Positions 9,300 to 17,686 of a DNA stretch of 64,000 nt are shown in pieces. The number at the start of each line of letters is the position of its first letter. The first letter of the stretch is position 1. The position numbers and the translations under genes are program-made. Source of the stretch: Hymenobacter setariae (lineage in GTDB: Bacteria > Bacteroidota > Bacteroidia > Cytophagales > Hymenobacteraceae); the NCBI RefSeq assembly GCF_007713685.1, contig NZ_VMRJ01000003.1, forward strand, positions 496,001 to 560,000, read 5' to 3'. The notes beneath the pieces are model-generated. The model was not told the origin of the DNA. It searched no databases and saw only the letters and a program-made list of their open reading frames with translations.

Positions 9300-10370
9300 A
9301 TGCTGGATAAACTCGAAGCCATCCGCGAGCGCTACGACAACGTGAACCACGAGCTCATGCAGCCCGACGTGATGAGCGACATGAAGCGCTTCAAGAGCCT
9401 GAATAAAGAATATAAGGAACTAGGCAAAATCGTGACGGAGTACCGCGCTTACCAGCAGGTGCTCAGTAATATAGAGGGCGCACGCCAAGTTATTTCGACC
9501 GAAAAAGACGAGGACTTCCGCGAGATGGCCAAGGCCGAGCTCGACGAGCTTCAGCCCGAAGCCGAGCGCCTCGAAGGGGTGATAAAAGATTTATTGATTC
9601 CGAAGGACCCGAACGATTCCAAAGACGTTATTATGGAAATTCGGGCCGGCGCGGGCGGCGACGAAGCTTCACTATTCGCTGGCGACTTGCAGCGTATGTA
9701 CCTGCGTTTCGCTGAAAAGCAAGGCTGGAAAATGGAGCTGGTAGACGCCATGGAAGGCACCGCCGGCGGCTACAAGGAAATCGTGCTGGCCGTGAAGGGT
9801 GAGGACGTGTACGGCAAGCTCAAGTTTGAGTCGGGTGTGCATCGCGTGCAGCGCGTGCCAGCCACCGAAACCCAGGGCCGCATTCACACGTCGGTAGCTT
9901 CTATCGTGGTAATGCCCGAGGCGGAGGAGTTTGATATCGAGCTGGATATGAATGATATCCGCAAGGATTTGTTCATGTCGTCGGGTCCCGGCGGCCAGTC
10001 GGTAAACACGACCTACTCGGCCGTGCGCCTCACGCACATTCCGACCGGCATCGTGGCCCAGTGCCAGGACCAAAAATCGCAGCTCAAGAACTTCGACAAG
10101 GCGCTGCAAGTACTGCGCTCGCGCATCTTCGAGATAGAGCTAGCCAAGAAAAACGAAGCCGAAGGTGCCATCCGCAAGGGTATGATTGGCAGCGGCGACC
10201 GCTCGGACAAAATCCGCACCTACAACTACCCGCAGGGCCGCGTGACCGACCACCGCATCGGCTACACCGTGTATAACCTGCCTAGCGTAATGGACGGCAA
10301 CATCGACGACTTTGTGGAGCAGCTGCGCCTCGCCGAAAGCGCCGAGCGCCTGAAAGTGGGCGCCGAATAA
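9300..10370 (+). CDS. prfA: Peptide chain release factor 1
   Basis: The 356-residue class I release factor reads UAG and UAA codons and triggers peptide release on the ribosome. The codon-recognition tripeptide PAT is seen in [12 protein letters not shown] at about residue 182, which separates RF1 from RF2 (SPF). The catalytic GGQ motif is in [20 protein letters not shown] at about residue 228. Length is standard. A TAnnTTTG promoter element lies just upstream, and the gene appears monocistronic, followed by a palindrome. The Gln of GGQ is the known target of PrmC methylation; no prmC gene is adjacent here. Confidence 0.97.
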   Translation: MLDKLEAIRERYDNVNHELMQPDVMSDMKRFKSLNKEYKELGKIVTEYRAYQQVLSNIEGARQVISTEKDEDFREMAKAELDELQPEAERLEGVIKDLLIPKDPNDSKDVIMEIRAGAGGDEASLFAGDLQRMYLRFAEKQGWKMELVDAMEGTAGGYKEIVLAVKGEDVYGKLKFESGVHRVQRVPATETQGRIHTSVASIVVMPEAEEFDIELDMNDIRKDLFMSSGPGGQSVNTTYSAVRLTHIPTGIVAQCQDQKSQLKNFDKALQVLRSRIFEIELAKKNEAEGAIRKGMIGSGDRSDKIRTYNYPQGRVTDHRIGYTVYNLPSVMDGNIDDFVEQLRLAESAERLKVGAE

Positions 10371-10443
10371 ATCACAGAGTTAGCGGATTGCGCAGATATG
10401 CCAGCTTCGCTGGCTGACTGCTTAGGTCGGCTTTTTTAACGTT

Positions 10444-10528
10444 TGTCATGCTGAGCTTGCAAAGCATCTTCTCCCGGCTGAGTTTCTGGCTTAGAAGTGA
10501 GAAAGTGCTTCGCAAGCTCAGCATGACA
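10444..10528. repeat. Imperfect palindrome after prfA (TGTCATGCTGAGC family)
   Basis: The left arm starts TGTCATGCTGAGC at 10444 and the right arm ends with its complement at 10528. The outer 17 bp pair exactly, while the inner part has several mismatches, so this copy looks degraded relative to those at 32478, 46353 and 61515. It could act as a prfA terminator. Confidence 0.85.
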
Positions 10529-10595
10529 TTTTTGTGCGAGCACTATCGTTGGCTTTGAGGCGTTTGATTGCTGGCCTTTACTCTAGGCGTTTCTG

Positions 10596-12155
10596 ATGTT
10601 TAAAAAGCTACTATTCCCCGTCCTGCTATTACTCAGCGCTGGCCTTAGCCTGACGATGCCCGGCTGCAAGCCCCGTGAGGAGGAGTTGCAGATGAGCGGC
10701 GCGCTAGAGTTTTCGGCTGATACGGTAAAGTTTGACACGGTTTTTACCACCCTGCGCACCGTTACGAAGCGGCTGTGGGTATATAACCGCAATCCTAAGG
10801 GTGTCAACGTGGACCTTATTAGCCTCGAAAAGCCCGCCGCGTCCGCCTACACGTTGCTTATCAACGGCGACCTGAAGCAAACAGCCAACAATCTTTTTAT
10901 CAGGGGGCAGGATAGCTTGCTGATTTTGGTTCGCGCCAAATTGCCTGATAACGGCCAGAATGGTTCGCCAAAGGACTACGTGCTAGAGGAAAAGCTGAAT
11001 TTCCGCACCAATGGCCAAGACCAGCAGGTGCTGCTGCGCTCGTTTGGGCAGAATATTTACCTGCACGATGGCTCGCAGCTTACCGGCAACCTAACGTGGA
11101 CCAACGACCGCCCGCATGTATTGTACAGAGGTGTGGTAGTACCAGCAGGTAGTACGCTGCGCCTCAAGCCCGGCACCCGCGTGTACGCCCACGCCGGGGC
11201 GGCGCTCATTGTGCGGGGTACGCTACTCGTGAATAGCCCTGCTGACTACGCGCCCGGCACGGCAGCGACCGATACGGTAAAAGCCACTAACGCTAATATT
11301 GTGCGCTTCGGCGGCGACCGCAGCGGCGAGGCGCTGTACGCCACCGCTCCGGGCCAGTGGACGGGCATTGTACTGGATGCCAGCAGCCACGGCAATATCA
11401 TTCGCTACGCGCAAATTCAGAATGCTGCAGTGGGCGTGCTAGTTTACAACCCTACTAATGCAAGCCCGCGGCCCGATGTGCTGCTGCAAAACTCGGTTAT
11501 CCGCTACATCTCGGGCGCCGATGTCAGCTTTGCCGGTAGCAAGAGCAGCCTCGAATATGGGGCCGGCGTGCTGAGCGTAGGCGGTAAGGTAACGATGGAA
11601 AATACACTGCTCAGCGATTGCTACGAGTATGCGCTGCTAGGTACCGGGGGCGGCGAGTATTCACTTAACTACTGCACTATTGCGAACTACCCAGCCATCA
11701 CGAGTGTGCGCAATACGGCCTCCCTCACTTTTTCTAACACGTCCGCCGACGGTAAAACCAAAGTTCTGGGTCTGACGCTAAGCCTAAAAAATTCCATAGT
11801 CTGGGGCTCTAATCGCGACGAACTGTCCCTGGAAAATTACGATGAATATAGCGCAGGCGTCAGCATTCAAAATACTATGCTTGCTACCCAGCTCTACGCC
11901 GCTACTACCAATGCGCCCGATAAGCCAGGACTGGCGCAGCCCAGCCTGAATAACTTGATTGGCACGTATACCTATAATTACCCTAGGTTCAAGAGTGTTA
12001 GTGCCGGCCGCAGCAGCGATTACCGCTTGGATATTACTTCGCCCGGTGTTAATCGTGGCGCTCAGAAGGTACAGCCCCTGCTCCCGCGCGACCTGCTGAA
12101 CCTTCCGCGCCCAGATGCCCAGCCCGCCCTAGGTGCTTACCAAACCACTAAATAA
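10596..12155 (+). CDS. Lipoprotein with parallel beta-helix repeats
   Basis: The 519-residue protein opens with a lipoprotein signal whose lipobox ends in PGC at residues 22-24. Residues about 30-160 contain beta-rich strings such as ADTVKFDTVFTTL, seen in Bacteroidota cell-surface lipoproteins. From about residue 180 the sequence has the rhythm of a right-handed parallel beta-helix: VPAGSTLRLKPGTRVYAHAGAALIVRGTL, then YAQIQNAAVGVLV, then NSVIRYISG, with terms like IVRGTL resembling pectate-lyase-type repeats. No catalytic residues can be assigned. Likely exported and lipid-anchored; the role is unknown. It is followed at once by a perfect 23-bp inverted repeat. Confidence 0.8.
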   Translation: MFKKLLFPVLLLLSAGLSLTMPGCKPREEELQMSGALEFSADTVKFDTVFTTLRTVTKRLWVYNRNPKGVNVDLISLEKPAASAYTLLINGDLKQTANNLFIRGQDSLLILVRAKLPDNGQNGSPKDYVLEEKLNFRTNGQDQQVLLRSFGQNIYLHDGSQLTGNLTWTNDRPHVLYRGVVVPAGSTLRLKPGTRVYAHAGAALIVRGTLLVNSPADYAPGTAATDTVKATNANIVRFGGDRSGEALYATAPGQWTGIVLDASSHGNIIRYAQIQNAAVGVLVYNPTNASPRPDVLLQNSVIRYISGADVSFAGSKSSLEYGAGVLSVGGKVTMENTLLSDCYEYALLGTGGGEYSLNYCTIANYPAITSVRNTASLTFSNTSADGKTKVLGLTLSLKNSIVWGSNRDELSLENYDEYSAGVSIQNTMLATQLYAATTNAPDKPGLAQPSLNNLIGTYTYNYPRFKSVSAGRSSDYRLDITSPGVNRGAQKVQPLLPRDLLNLPRPDAQPALGAYQTTK

Positions 12156-12160
12156 TTGGA

Positions 12161-12228
12161 TAGTTGGCGTACTAGGTAATGAGCGTCCTGCCGGATGCTA
12201 ACATGCTCATTACCTAGTACGCCAACTA
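12161..12228. repeat. Perfect 23-bp inverted repeat between two genes
   Basis: The arms 12161-12183 and 12206-12228 are exact reverse complements (TAGTTGGCGTACTAGGTAAT...) with a 22-bp loop. It begins five bases after the stop of the beta-helix gene and ends 11 bases before the yjbQ start. It may terminate the upstream transcript or be another mobile palindrome. Confidence 0.9.
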
Positions 12229-12239
12229 CCTATTCAGCT

Positions 12240-12662
12240 ATGCGCTACATTCAAAAACGCCTGCGGCTGCCCGCCGTGGCCGAAGGCTTTCACCTTATCA
12301 CCGACCTACTACTAGCCGAGCTACCTGAGCTCGAAGGCCTACGCACGGGCACGGCTAACTTCTTTATTCAGCACACCTCGGCTAGCCTGTTCATCACTGA
12401 AAACGCCGACCCCACCGTGCGGCGTGACTTTCAGGAATATTTTAAGCGCCTAGCGCCTGACAATGCGCCGTACTTCCAACATACCCTAGAGGGGCCTGAC
12501 GACATGACGGCCCACCTCAAAGCAGCCATGCTCGGCAATTCGGTGACGGTGCCCATCGCCAACGGGCAACTGCTGTTGGGTACCTGGCAGGGTCTGTGTC
12601 TGGGCGAGCACCGCCGCCACGGTGGCCGCCGCTGGGTAGTAGCCACACTCATGGGCGAATAG
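12240..12662 (+). CDS. yjbQ: YjbQ/UPF0047 family (secondary thiamine-phosphate synthase-like)
   Basis: The 140-residue cytosolic protein begins at MRYIQK. An earlier in-frame start at 12195 would lie inside the inverted repeat and is rejected. Conserved family strings are visible: IQHTSASLFITENADP at about residues 40-55, GPDDMTAHLKAAMLG at about 82-96, and LGTWQGLCLGEHRRH near the C-terminus. These include the His, Asp and His residues of the YjbQ fold. Some members have weak thiamine-phosphate synthase activity in vitro, but the physiological role is unsettled. The TPP riboswitch in this window is 45 kb away, so context does not link it to thiamine. Confidence 0.9.
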   Translation: MRYIQKRLRLPAVAEGFHLITDLLLAELPELEGLRTGTANFFIQHTSASLFITENADPTVRRDFQEYFKRLAPDNAPYFQHTLEGPDDMTAHLKAAMLGNSVTVPIANGQLLLGTWQGLCLGEHRRHGGRRWVVATLMGE

Positions 12663-12675
12663 CGCCCTAGGTCGG

Positions 12676-13272
12676 CTACTGCACCTGCGCTTGGGTCTGG
12701 TAGCGCAAGGTGTCGAAGAATATTAGTTTTTGGGTGCCGCGTACTTCGTAGGAGCGCAGTTGACCCTGCTGTAAGCTCAGGCGCAAGGCTTTCTGACCCG
12801 AGAACAACACGTTGTCTTGCCGCAGGGTGGCCTCCAGCTCTTGCGGCTGGCCGCCCGCGCTCAGCACCGAAAGGCGCGTGACCGACGCATTGGGGTGGCC
12901 GGGCTGGGCCGTGTAGGTGCGGCGCGTGGCGCCGCTGGCCTCGGTGGTCGAGTCGAGGCGGTAGGCCCCGCGCAACGCGGCCTTGTTAATGTCGGCTTGG
13001 TAAAAAATCTGGAGCTCGTCGGACCACTTCACCTGCGGCACCTGCACGGTCTCGGGGGTACCACCGCGCAGGGCTACGTGCTTAGTTACGCTGGGGTGGC
13101 GGGCCGTGAGCTGCTGCACCTGAGCATCGAGCAGGCCCCGCACATCGAAGTAGGGGCCAGCCGGCCGGGGCGCCCCAGGCGCGGCCGGGTCGGGGGCAGT
13201 GGGGCCGTCGCCACAGCCACCTAGGGCCAGTGCGGCGCCAATAAATAAAAAAAGACCAGTTCTACAACTCAT
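12676..13272 (-). CDS. Lipoprotein, LPS-export LptC-like size, unknown function
   Basis: This is a 198-residue exported protein. The chosen start, MSCRTGLFLF, gives a clean lipoprotein signal ending in LGGCGDG. The upstream extension to 13329 would run through a terminator hairpin at 13284-13315 and is rejected. After a proline- and alanine-rich linker it has a beta-rich body with strings such as EELEATLRQDNVLF-like QELEATLRQDNVLFSG and GQLRSYEVRG. No family is recognised with certainty. It lies just downstream of gpmI on the same strand and converges on yjbQ with a 13-bp gap. Confidence 0.75.
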   Translation of the reverse strand: MSCRTGLFLFIGAALALGGCGDGPTAPDPAAPGAPRPAGPYFDVRGLLDAQVQQLTARHPSVTKHVALRGGTPETVQVPQVKWSDELQIFYQADINKAALRGAYRLDSTTEASGATRRTYTAQPGHPNASVTRLSVLSAGGQPQELEATLRQDNVLFSGQKALRLSLQQGQLRSYEVRGTQKLIFFDTLRYQTQAQVQ

Positions 13273-13283
13273 AGCTAAAAGAA

Positions 13284-13315
13284 TGTCCCGCACTGTGCTT
13301 CGACATTGCGGGACA
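13284..13315 (-). terminator. Hairpin after gpmI
   Basis: The 9-bp stem TGTCCCGCA/TGCGGGACA (13284-13292 and 13307-13315) lies downstream of gpmI and is followed on the minus strand by a T-rich stretch. This fits an intrinsic terminator and supports the downstream start chosen for the lipoprotein gene. Confidence 0.65.
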
Positions 13316-13352
13316 CTCAGGAAAATCAAAAACGCATTGTTTTGTTCAAGGC

Positions 13353-14888
13353 CTAGTCGGCAGCGGGGCGCAGGAGGCTTTGGCCGGTCATCTCAGCAGG
13401 CTGGGGCACGCCCATCAGCTGCAATACTGTTGGGGCAATGTCGCCGAGCTTACCATTGGCCAAGCCGCCGATGTAGCCATCGGCGGCCAAGATGCAAGGT
13501 ACCAAGTTAGTCGTGTGCGCCGTGTTAGGCGAGCCATCTTCATTGCGCATGTACTCGGCATTGCCGTGGTCGGCGATGATGATGCAGGCATAGCCAGCGG
13601 CCAGGCCAGCCTCTACCACGTCGCGGGCGCAGGCATCGGCCGTTTCTACTGCCTTTATTACGGCCTCGAATACGCCAGTATGGCCTACCATGTCAGGGTT
13701 GGCAAAGTTGACGACCACGAAGTCAGCCGTATTGTGCTGCAATTCTGGCACTAGGGCGTCGCGCAGCTCGTAGGCGCTCATCTCAGGCGCCAGGTCGTAG
13801 GTCGCCACTTTGGGTGAAGCTCGCAGAATGCGCTTTTCACCCTCAAACTCCAGCTCACGGCCCCCCGAGAAGAAGAACGTCACGTGCGGGTACTTCTCGG
13901 TTTCGGCCATGCGAATCTGCGTCTTGCCGTGTGCCGCCAGCACCTGCCCTAGGGTGTTGTCGAGGTTGTCTTTCTCAAAAATCGCTGTCACACCCTGGAA
14001 CGTCGCATCGTACGTCGTCATGGTGAGGTAGCGCAGGTTGAGGCGGTGCATCTGGTAGGCGTTGAAATCCTGCTGCGTAAGCGCCTCCGTGATTTCGCGG
14101 CCCCGGTCGGTGCGGAAGTTGAAGCACAGCACCACATCGCCATCCTTAATGGTAGCTAGCGGTTGGCCATCAGCCCCGATTTTCACGATAGGCTTCAGAA
14201 ACTCGTCCGTCACACCCTCTTTGTATTGCTCCTGAATGCTCTGAATCAGGTTTTGTGAGGGCGTGCCCACGCCGTTCACCAGCAGGTCGTAGGCCACTTT
14301 CACGCGCTCCCAGCGCTGGTCGCGGTCCATAGCGTAGTAGCGGCCCACGATAGAGGCAATCTTGGCGCCCGTGCGCTCGGCGTGTTGCTCTAGCTCGTTT
14401 ACATAGTGCACACCGCCCTTGGGGTCAGTGTCGCGGCCATCGGTGAAGGCATGCACGAAGGTCTTGTGCACGCCTGCCTCGTGGGCGATGGTGCAGAGTG
14501 CCTTCACGTGGTCGATGTGCGAGTGCACCCCGCCATCCGACAGCAGGCCGATGAGGTGGAAAGGCTTATTGTTTTCGCGGGCGTAGTCCAGCGCATTTTT
14601 CAGGGCCGGAATCTGGCCTAGCTTACGCTCCTGAATGGTCTTGCCAATGCGCACCAGCTCTTGGTACACCACCCGGCCGGCTCCAATATTCATGTGGCCT
14701 ACCTCCGAGTTGCCCATTTGGCCATCGGGCAGCCCCACGGCCTCGCCCGAGGCCTGAAGGGTGCTGTGCGGAAAGCGTTGCAATAGCCCGTGGTAGTATG
14801 GCGTCTGCGCTTGGTCAACGGCCGAAGCGCTAGTATTTGGGGCGATGCCCCACCCGTCTAAAATAACTAGTAAGACCTGCTTGTTCAT
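13353..14888 (-). CDS. gpmI: 2,3-bisphosphoglycerate-independent phosphoglycerate mutase
   Basis: The 511-residue glycolytic enzyme interconverts 3- and 2-phosphoglycerate using two manganese ions. The N-terminal alkaline-phosphatase-like motif VLLVILDGWG carries the metal-binding aspartate. The catalytic serine lies in GNSEVGHMNIGAGR at about residues 60-73. HIDH and FTDGRDTDPKGG are substrate-binding strings, and the C-terminal ADHGNAEYM and NTAHTTNLVP complete the second metal site. Length is normal. A TAnnTTTG promoter element ends only four bases before the ATG, which predicts a leaderless or nearly leaderless mRNA. A terminator hairpin follows. Confidence 0.97.
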   Translation of the reverse strand: MNKQVLLVILDGWGIAPNTSASAVDQAQTPYYHGLLQRFPHSTLQASGEAVGLPDGQMGNSEVGHMNIGAGRVVYQELVRIGKTIQERKLGQIPALKNALDYARENNKPFHLIGLLSDGGVHSHIDHVKALCTIAHEAGVHKTFVHAFTDGRDTDPKGGVHYVNELEQHAERTGAKIASIVGRYYAMDRDQRWERVKVAYDLLVNGVGTPSQNLIQSIQEQYKEGVTDEFLKPIVKIGADGQPLATIKDGDVVLCFNFRTDRGREITEALTQQDFNAYQMHRLNLRYLTMTTYDATFQGVTAIFEKDNLDNTLGQVLAAHGKTQIRMAETEKYPHVTFFFSGGRELEFEGEKRILRASPKVATYDLAPEMSAYELRDALVPELQHNTADFVVVNFANPDMVGHTGVFEAVIKAVETADACARDVVEAGLAAGYACIIIADHGNAEYMRNEDGSPNTAHTTNLVPCILAADGYIGGLANGKLGDIAPTVLQLMGVPQPAEMTGQSLLRPAAD

Positions 14889-14892
14889 GCCG

Positions 14893-14900
14893 CAAAAGTA
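14893..14900 (-). promoter_or_regulatory. -7 element four bases from the gpmI start
   Basis: Read on the minus strand the site is TACTTTTG, matching TAnnTTTG, followed by CGGC and then the gpmI ATG. At usual spacing the transcription start would fall on or next to the ATG. Confidence 0.65.
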
Positions 14901-15038
14901 CGCGGCGCACCCCGAAGGCCCTACGCTGCGTACGAGGCCCCGGCTCTATTCGGAAATGCGACAAAATGCCGTTTGCTGGCATAGTTTTGGCTTTATGCCA
15001 AGACACAGGCATTTGACCCCTTGGCAGAGCTTGTTACT

Positions 15039-15443
15039 ATGAGATTAATTTTTACCAAATTATTGATGTGCGGCTGGCTATTACTGGCCGGTACGGCAAC
15101 TATCCAGGCCCAAGGCGGCGACCAGCTGAACGCTGTGCGGTCGGCTATCGCCAGCGGTTCTTCGCACGACCTAGCGCAATACTTAGCGCCCTCGGTAGAG
15201 GTTGGCTTCGATGGCGACAGCCAAAACATGAACGCTACCCAAACCGAATTAGTACTCAAAAACTTTTTTGCGAAGAACGCGGCTGGCAAGTTTGATATTG
15301 TGCACCAAGGTGCCGGCCCCGATGGTACACCCTACGCCGTAGGCCGCTACACTGGGCGCAACGGCACCTATCGGGTATTTATCGGCCTCAAAGCCAATAA
15401 AAGCACGCCGGCCATCGACAAAATCGACTTCACCAAAGAGTAA
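15039..15443 (+). CDS. DUF4783 secreted protein
   Basis: The 134-residue protein starts at MRLIFTKLL. A TTG six codons earlier is open but spoils the signal peptide. Residues 1-22 form an export signal ending in IQAQ. The mature part has the small cone-shaped NTF2-like pattern of DUF4783: AVRSAIASGSSHDLAQYLAPSVEV, then ATQTELVLKNFFAKN, then GTYRVFIGLK. The family is common in Bacteroidota and has no assigned reaction. It stands alone and is closed by a strong terminator at 15449-15490. Confidence 0.85.
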   Translation: MRLIFTKLLMCGWLLLAGTATIQAQGGDQLNAVRSAIASGSSHDLAQYLAPSVEVGFDGDSQNMNATQTELVLKNFFAKNAAGKFDIVHQGAGPDGTPYAVGRYTGRNGTYRVFIGLKANKSTPAIDKIDFTKE

Positions 15444-15448
15444 TACAG

Positions 15449-15490
15449 CTGGGAAGGAGCTCGAACAGGTATGTTTGGGCTCCTTCCCAG
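15449..15490 (+). terminator. Intrinsic terminator after the DUF4783 gene
   Basis: The 12-bp perfect stem CTGGGAAGGAGC/GCTCCTTCCCAG is followed by TCTCTTTT. It begins five bases after the stop codon. Confidence 0.85.
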
Positions 15491-15540
15491 TCTCTTTTAG
15501 AAGGTCTCGTAGAGGTTCGTATTGCAGGGTAGCCTAGGCG

Positions 15541-15548
15541 TACCTTTG
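15541..15548 (+). promoter_or_regulatory. -7 element four bases from the nadC start
   Basis: TACCTTTG is followed by CGGT and then the GTG start of nadC. The predicted transcription start coincides with the start codon, as for gpmI and the rhodanese gene at 54750-55073. Confidence 0.65.
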
Positions 15549-15552
15549 CGGT

Positions 15553-16422
15553 GTGCAAACTGCCTTTCCCGCTCCGTATCTCACGCCCGAGGCGCTGACT
15601 ACCTTCATCCGCACGGCGCTGGCTGAAGATGTAGGCGACGGCGACCATTCGTCGCTGGCTGCCATTCCAGCTACTGCCTACAACCGGGCGCACCTACTGG
15701 TGAAGGCCGAGGGTGTACTGGCCGGCGTAGCGCTGGCCCAGCTGATTTTCAAGGAAGTAGCCCCCGCGCTGCAAGTAAATGTGCTACTCGAAGATGGCGC
15801 CCGCGTGCGCCACGGCGATAAGGCATTTACAGTAGAAGGCCCGGCCCGTAGCATCCTCACCGCCGAGCGGCTGGTGCTCAACTGCATGCAGCGTATGAGC
15901 GGCATTGCTACCCACACGGCCCACCTCACCAGCCTGCTGGCCGGCACCAAGGCCCGCCTGCTCGATACCCGCAAAACGACGCCTAACTTCCGTATCTGCG
16001 AGAAGTGGGCGGTGCTTATCGGTGGCGGTGTCAACCACCGCTATGGGCTCTTCGACATGATTATGCTCAAGGATAACCACGTCGATTACGCTGGTGGTAT
16101 CGCTCAGGCCGTGCAGGCCACGCATGCCTACTTGCAAAACACGGGGCGCCACCTGCCCATCGTGGTCGAAACCCGTACCCTAGGCGAGGTGCAGCAAGCC
16201 CTCGACGCCGGTGGCATCGACCGCATCATGCTCGACAACATGAGCCCCGAGCAACTGCGCGAGGCCGTGGCCCTAGTGGCTGGTCGCCTGCCCCTCGAAG
16301 CCAGCGGCGGCATCACCGAGCAAACCATTGCGGAAGTGGCCGCCACGGGCGTTGATTTTATTTCGGTTGGGGCGCTCACGCACTCAGCCGGCAGCCTCGA
16401 TTTAAGTTTAAAAGCCTATTAG
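15553..16422 (+). CDS. nadC: Nicotinate-nucleotide pyrophosphorylase (quinolinate phosphoribosyltransferase)
   Basis: The 289-residue cytosolic enzyme makes nicotinate mononucleotide from quinolinate and PRPP in de novo NAD synthesis. The N-terminal alpha/beta part has ALAEDVGDGDHSS. The barrel carries ERLVLNCMQRMSGIAT, LDTRKTTPNFR, GGGVNHRYGLFDMIMLKDNH, and ASGGITEQTIAEVAATGVDFISVGALTHS, all family signatures, with catalytic and PRPP-binding Arg and Lys residues. The start codon is GTG, chosen because a TAnnTTTG promoter sits only four bases upstream, so no longer 5' coding region is likely. nadA and nadB are not in the window. Confidence 0.96.
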   Translation: MQTAFPAPYLTPEALTTFIRTALAEDVGDGDHSSLAAIPATAYNRAHLLVKAEGVLAGVALAQLIFKEVAPALQVNVLLEDGARVRHGDKAFTVEGPARSILTAERLVLNCMQRMSGIATHTAHLTSLLAGTKARLLDTRKTTPNFRICEKWAVLIGGGVNHRYGLFDMIMLKDNHVDYAGGIAQAVQATHAYLQNTGRHLPIVVETRTLGEVQQALDAGGIDRIMLDNMSPEQLREAVALVAGRLPLEASGGITEQTIAEVAATGVDFISVGALTHSAGSLDLSLKAY

Positions 16423-16424
16423 CG

Positions 16425-16520
16425 TAATGGTTAAGTGTTAATGGTTAATTGTCAATGAATATCTTGACGATTAAGCACTTTAGCAGTCATTAACAATTAA
16501 CCATTAACACTTAACCATTA
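16425..16520. repeat. AT-rich perfect 28-bp inverted repeat
   Basis: The arms 16425-16452 and 16493-16520 (TAATGGTTAAGTGTTAATGG...) are exact reverse complements around a 40-bp loop. It starts two bases after nadC and ends three bases before the next start codon, filling the whole gap. Its base composition is much lower in GC than the neighbouring genes. Confidence 0.92.
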
Positions 16521-16523
16521 AAA

Positions 16524-17150
16524 ATGAACCAACCCAACCAACGTGGCGGTGGCAGCGGCTACCGCCAGCAGCAGGTGCAGCAGCCCGCGCCCGGCACCAT
16601 TAAAACCAAAAAATATCAGTTTGATACCAATGTCTACACCCGTATCGCGATGGGTGAGGTGTGGCGCAAGGAGTGGTGGTACGCCACTATTCCGTTTGCG
16701 GTAGGGCTGCTGCCGGCCATTATCTGGCACTCGTGGTGGTGGCTGTTGCTGAGCGTGGTGCTCACAGTTATTTATGTACTGCTGCGCTCAGCCCAGATTA
16801 CAGGCATTACCCAAATGGAGCAAAGCAAGCCCCTGTTTGAGCGCATGAACTATGAGATGGACCAGCGCCAACTCATTATGCGCCAAAGTGAGCAGCGCGC
16901 CATGGCCCTGCCCTGGGACCAAATTGCGCGGGTGCGCCGCGAACCCGATGCGTATCTGTTGTACCTCAAAACGCCGGAGGAGGCATTTGCCGAACTGAGC
17001 CCCTGGCGGCAATGGCTGGCGCGCACGTTCGACGTGCCAGTGTTTTTACATTTGCCCTTGCGTTTGTTTAATAACGACAACGACCGTAAACTGTTCGATG
17101 CCCTGCTACGCCGCAAAAATTTGTTGGTCGATGGCGCACCAGCTGCGTAG
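16524..17150 (+). CDS. Two-helix membrane protein, YcxB-like
   Basis: The 208-residue protein has a Gln/Gly/Pro-rich hydrophilic N-terminus of about 30 residues. Two close transmembrane helices follow at about 53-70 and 73-90 (YATIPFAVGLLPAIIW and WLLLSVVLTVIYVLL). A soluble C-terminal domain then contains LPWDQIARVRREPDAYLLYL, which resembles YcxB-type domains. That resemblance is a judgement from pattern and could be wrong. It may be read with the lipoprotein gene 46 bp downstream. No function is assigned. Confidence 0.7.
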   Translation: MNQPNQRGGGSGYRQQQVQQPAPGTIKTKKYQFDTNVYTRIAMGEVWRKEWWYATIPFAVGLLPAIIWHSWWWLLLSVVLTVIYVLLRSAQITGITQMEQSKPLFERMNYEMDQRQLIMRQSEQRAMALPWDQIARVRREPDAYLLYLKTPEEAFAELSPWRQWLARTFDVPVFLHLPLRLFNNDNDRKLFDALLRRKNLLVDGAPAA

Positions 17151-17196
17151 AATATTTCCTGACCTAGATTAGAGTTTCAAGTTTATTTCCTGCTTT

Positions 17197-17556
17197 ATGA
17201 AAAAGCCGCTTCTCCTGCTGGCCCCCGCTGCCTTGCTTTTCCTCGCCTCTTGCAGCAGCGAGCCGTCTGACTGGCGCCCCGAGCAAAAAGTGTCGCTCGA
17301 TACGGTGCCCCCCGGCACCCGCGTAAGCGAAGACTACGACGACGATAAGACTCCCTCGCTCAGCGAAACAAAAGACCCTAAGCACGACCCTATTGGCGAA
17401 CCAGCCAGCAAAGTGCTTCAAGGCAATTTGACCCGCCGCGCCGCACCCAAAGCTGGTGCCGTGATGAGTGCTGACACCAAGCCCGAGAACGCTGAGAAGA
17501 GCGTGAACAGCGGCACGTCATCGCAAGCTGAAAGCAACGAGAAGCACGGCGAATAG
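17197..17556 (+). CDS. Small acidic lipoprotein, unknown
   Basis: The 119-residue protein has a clear lipoprotein signal, MKKPLLLLAPAALLFLASCSS, with the lipidated Cys at residue 20. The mature part is hydrophilic and probably disordered, rich in Asp, Glu, Lys, Ser and Pro. No domain is recognised. It follows the two-helix membrane protein on the same strand. Confidence 0.75.
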   Translation: MKKPLLLLAPAALLFLASCSSEPSDWRPEQKVSLDTVPPGTRVSEDYDDDKTPSLSETKDPKHDPIGEPASKVLQGNLTRRAAPKAGAVMSADTKPENAEKSVNSGTSSQAESNEKHGE

Positions 17557-17622
17557 CCTGATTTGGGTACCTAGGGCAACCTGCTGGCCCAAGCCGCAGT
17601 TTATGCCGTATGTTCCGATACT

Positions 17623-17670
17623 GAAAGTGCAACAGTGTTGTAGAATGACTCACAACATTGTTGCACTTTC
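17623..17670 (+). promoter_or_regulatory. Double dyad operator upstream of the ZIP transporter gene
   Basis: An almost fully symmetrical 48-bp block has 19-bp arms GAAAGTGCAACAGTGTTGT and ACAACATTGTTGCACTTTC that differ at one pair. Each arm holds its own smaller dyad, TGCAACA-N-TGTTGTA at 17628-17642 and its counterpart ACAACA-N-TGTTGCA at 17652-17665. The 7-1-7 layout is the shape of Fur/Zur-family boxes. It ends 16 bp before a metal-transporter start, so an operator is more likely than a terminator. The identity of the regulator is inferred. Confidence 0.6.
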
Positions 17671-17686
17671 GTGTGTTTAGTCACTT

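Noticed and set aside
12195-12239. Longer N-terminus for YjbQ
   Set aside because: The extra codons overlap the inverted repeat at 12161-12228 and are not conserved in the family; ATG 12240 matches the family start.
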